Below are positions 63,322 to 64,000 of a stretch of 64,000 nucleotides of DNA, one piece after another. Positions within the stretch are counted from its first letter, which is position 1. Each line of letters starts with the position of its first letter. Source of the DNA: Janibacter sp. HTCC2649 (GTDB taxonomy: Bacteria > Actinomycetota > Actinomycetes > Actinomycetales > Dermatophilaceae); NCBI RefSeq assembly GCF_000152705.1, contig NZ_CH672413.1, forward strand, positions 3,228,139-3,292,138, given 5' to 3'. The notes under the pieces are model-generated. The model ran no database searches and was not told the DNA's origin. It saw nothing but the letters and a program-made list of their open reading frames with translations. Made by a program: the position numbers and the translations under genes.

Positions 63322-64000
63322 ATGAATCGCAGCACGGCGGTCCGAGCGCGCGGACTCACCAAGAAGTTCGGTGACGTCGTTGCCCTCGACGCCCTCGATC
63401 TCGACGTCGAACCGGGACAGATTCATGGGCTCGTCGGACCCAACGGAGCGGGCAAGACCACCCTGCTGGGGCTCCTCCTCGGGCTGGCGGTCGCCGACTC
63501 CGGAAGCCTCGAGGTTCTGGGGACTCCGGTCGGCCCGGTGCTGTCGACCCCCGATGGTGTCGCCGGGTTCGTCGACGGGCCGGGCCTCTACCCGTCGCTG
63601 ACGGCACGCCAGAACCTGTCGTCCGTCGTGAGCCTGCGGGGCCAGCGCCATCGCGGCGACGACGTCGACGAGGCCCTGGTCAGGGTCGGGCTCGACGACG
63701 TCGCCGACGACGCGGTCCGTGGCTTCTCCCTGGGGATGCGTCAGCGCCTGGGGCTCGCCGCGGCGCTGCTCAGCGAGCCCCGGCTGCTCATCCTCGACGA
63801 GCCGGCCAACGGCCTCGACCCCGCCGGCAAGCGCCAGGTGCACCGCGTCCTCACCGACTTCGCCGAGGCCGGTGCGACGGTGATCCTGTCGAGCCACCGG
63901 ATGGACGACCTCGCAGCCCTGTGCACCGACGTCACGCTGCTGTCGACCGGCCGCATGGTGTTCTCGGGCGCTCCGCAGAAGCTCGCCGTCGAGGGCGGCC
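63322..64000 (+). CDS. ABC transporter ATP-binding protein, 3' end outside window
   Basis: At least 226 residues: VGPNGAGKTTLLGLLLGL (Walker A), VRGFSLGMRQRLGLAAALL (signature), RLLILDEPANGLDPAG (Walker B) and ILSSHRMDD. GGGAG lies nine bases before ATG 63322. An inverted GTGAC/GTCAC pair at 63247-63258 in the 213-bp gap upstream may be an operator. It is probably the first gene of an ABC-2 exporter; the partner lies outside the window. Confidence 0.9.
   Translation, partial: MNRSTAVRARGLTKKFGDVVALDALDLDVEPGQIHGLVGPNGAGKTTLLGLLLGLAVADSGSLEVLGTPVGPVLSTPDGVAGFVDGPGLYPSLTARQNLSSVVSLRGQRHRGDDVDEALVRVGLDDVADDAVRGFSLGMRQRLGLAAALLSEPRLLILDEPANGLDPAGKRQVHRVLTDFAEAGATVILSSHRMDDLAALCTDVTLLSTGRMVFSGAPQKLAVEGG

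Overview
The window is GC-rich (about 70%) and densely coded. It looks like a chromosome segment from an actinomycete, most likely a Micrococcales member near Intrasporangiaceae; that placement is inference. Supporting markers are an F420-dependent glucose-6-phosphate dehydrogenase plus two other F420-type enzymes, a SigK/RskA pair, a GpgS-FolP2 pair, DUF3073 beside purM, an SCP-like gene in the purine region, and GuaB1. No rRNA, CRISPR array, prophage or insertion sequence was seen. Three tRNA genes are present (Phe, Asp, Glu).

Layout. 1-18.4 kb is a purine biosynthesis neighbourhood (end of a large-type purL, SCP-like gene, purF, purM, DUF3073) interrupted by a secreted 5'-nucleotidase, an OhrR-like regulator, a DUF559 protein, and a block holding a molybdenum oxidoreductase, a fasciclin lipoprotein, sigK and rskA. 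18.4-25.8 kb has a leucine/valine-type dehydrogenase, a three-gene overlapping membrane/lipoprotein operon, and a six-gene translationally overlapping train (fgd, doxX-like, enoyl-CoA hydratase, gpgS, folP2-like, LigB-like). 25.8-39.5 kb is accessory metabolism and transport: sulfatase, ABC exporter, MFS/PLP-lyase pair, RclA-like reductase, reductases, drug efflux. 39.6-44 kb has a secreted protein, the tRNAs, a peptide transporter and a quinone reductase. 44-50 kb has a GntR-controlled membrane protein, a second ECF sigma factor with a putative membrane partner, a PHP-domain protein and a lactate-oxidase-family enzyme. 50-56.6 kb includes a cysteine-desulfurase-like protein, GuaB1 and DUF445. 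56.6-63.1 kb has an XRE regulator flanked by repeats and two divergent lipid-modification operons. 63.3 kb to the end is the start of an ABC ATPase gene.

Main result. Four promoters share the pattern CCAATCC-N16/17-CGAAT: one before the fasciclin-sigK-rskA operon, one before the molybdenum oxidoreductase gene, and two back to back between the divergent cyclopropane-fatty-acid-synthase operons about 48 kb away. This links both loci into one predicted SigK regulon. It recalls the mycobacterial locus in which sigK, rskA, a DUF1295 gene, a CFA synthase, a DUF1365 gene and a FAD oxidoreductase are contiguous. Three of the four promoters sit so close to the coding region that leaderless transcripts are predicted, which revises two start codons.

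Second result. The octamer GTATGCCG occurs about 55 times by my hand count, roughly once per 1.2 kb, equally on both strands, in several reading frames and between genes. Base composition predicts only two or three. A longer gapped form recurs six times, and one inverted pair forms a 22-bp terminator-like stem. The density and the inverted pairing recall DNA uptake sequences, but its function is unknown.
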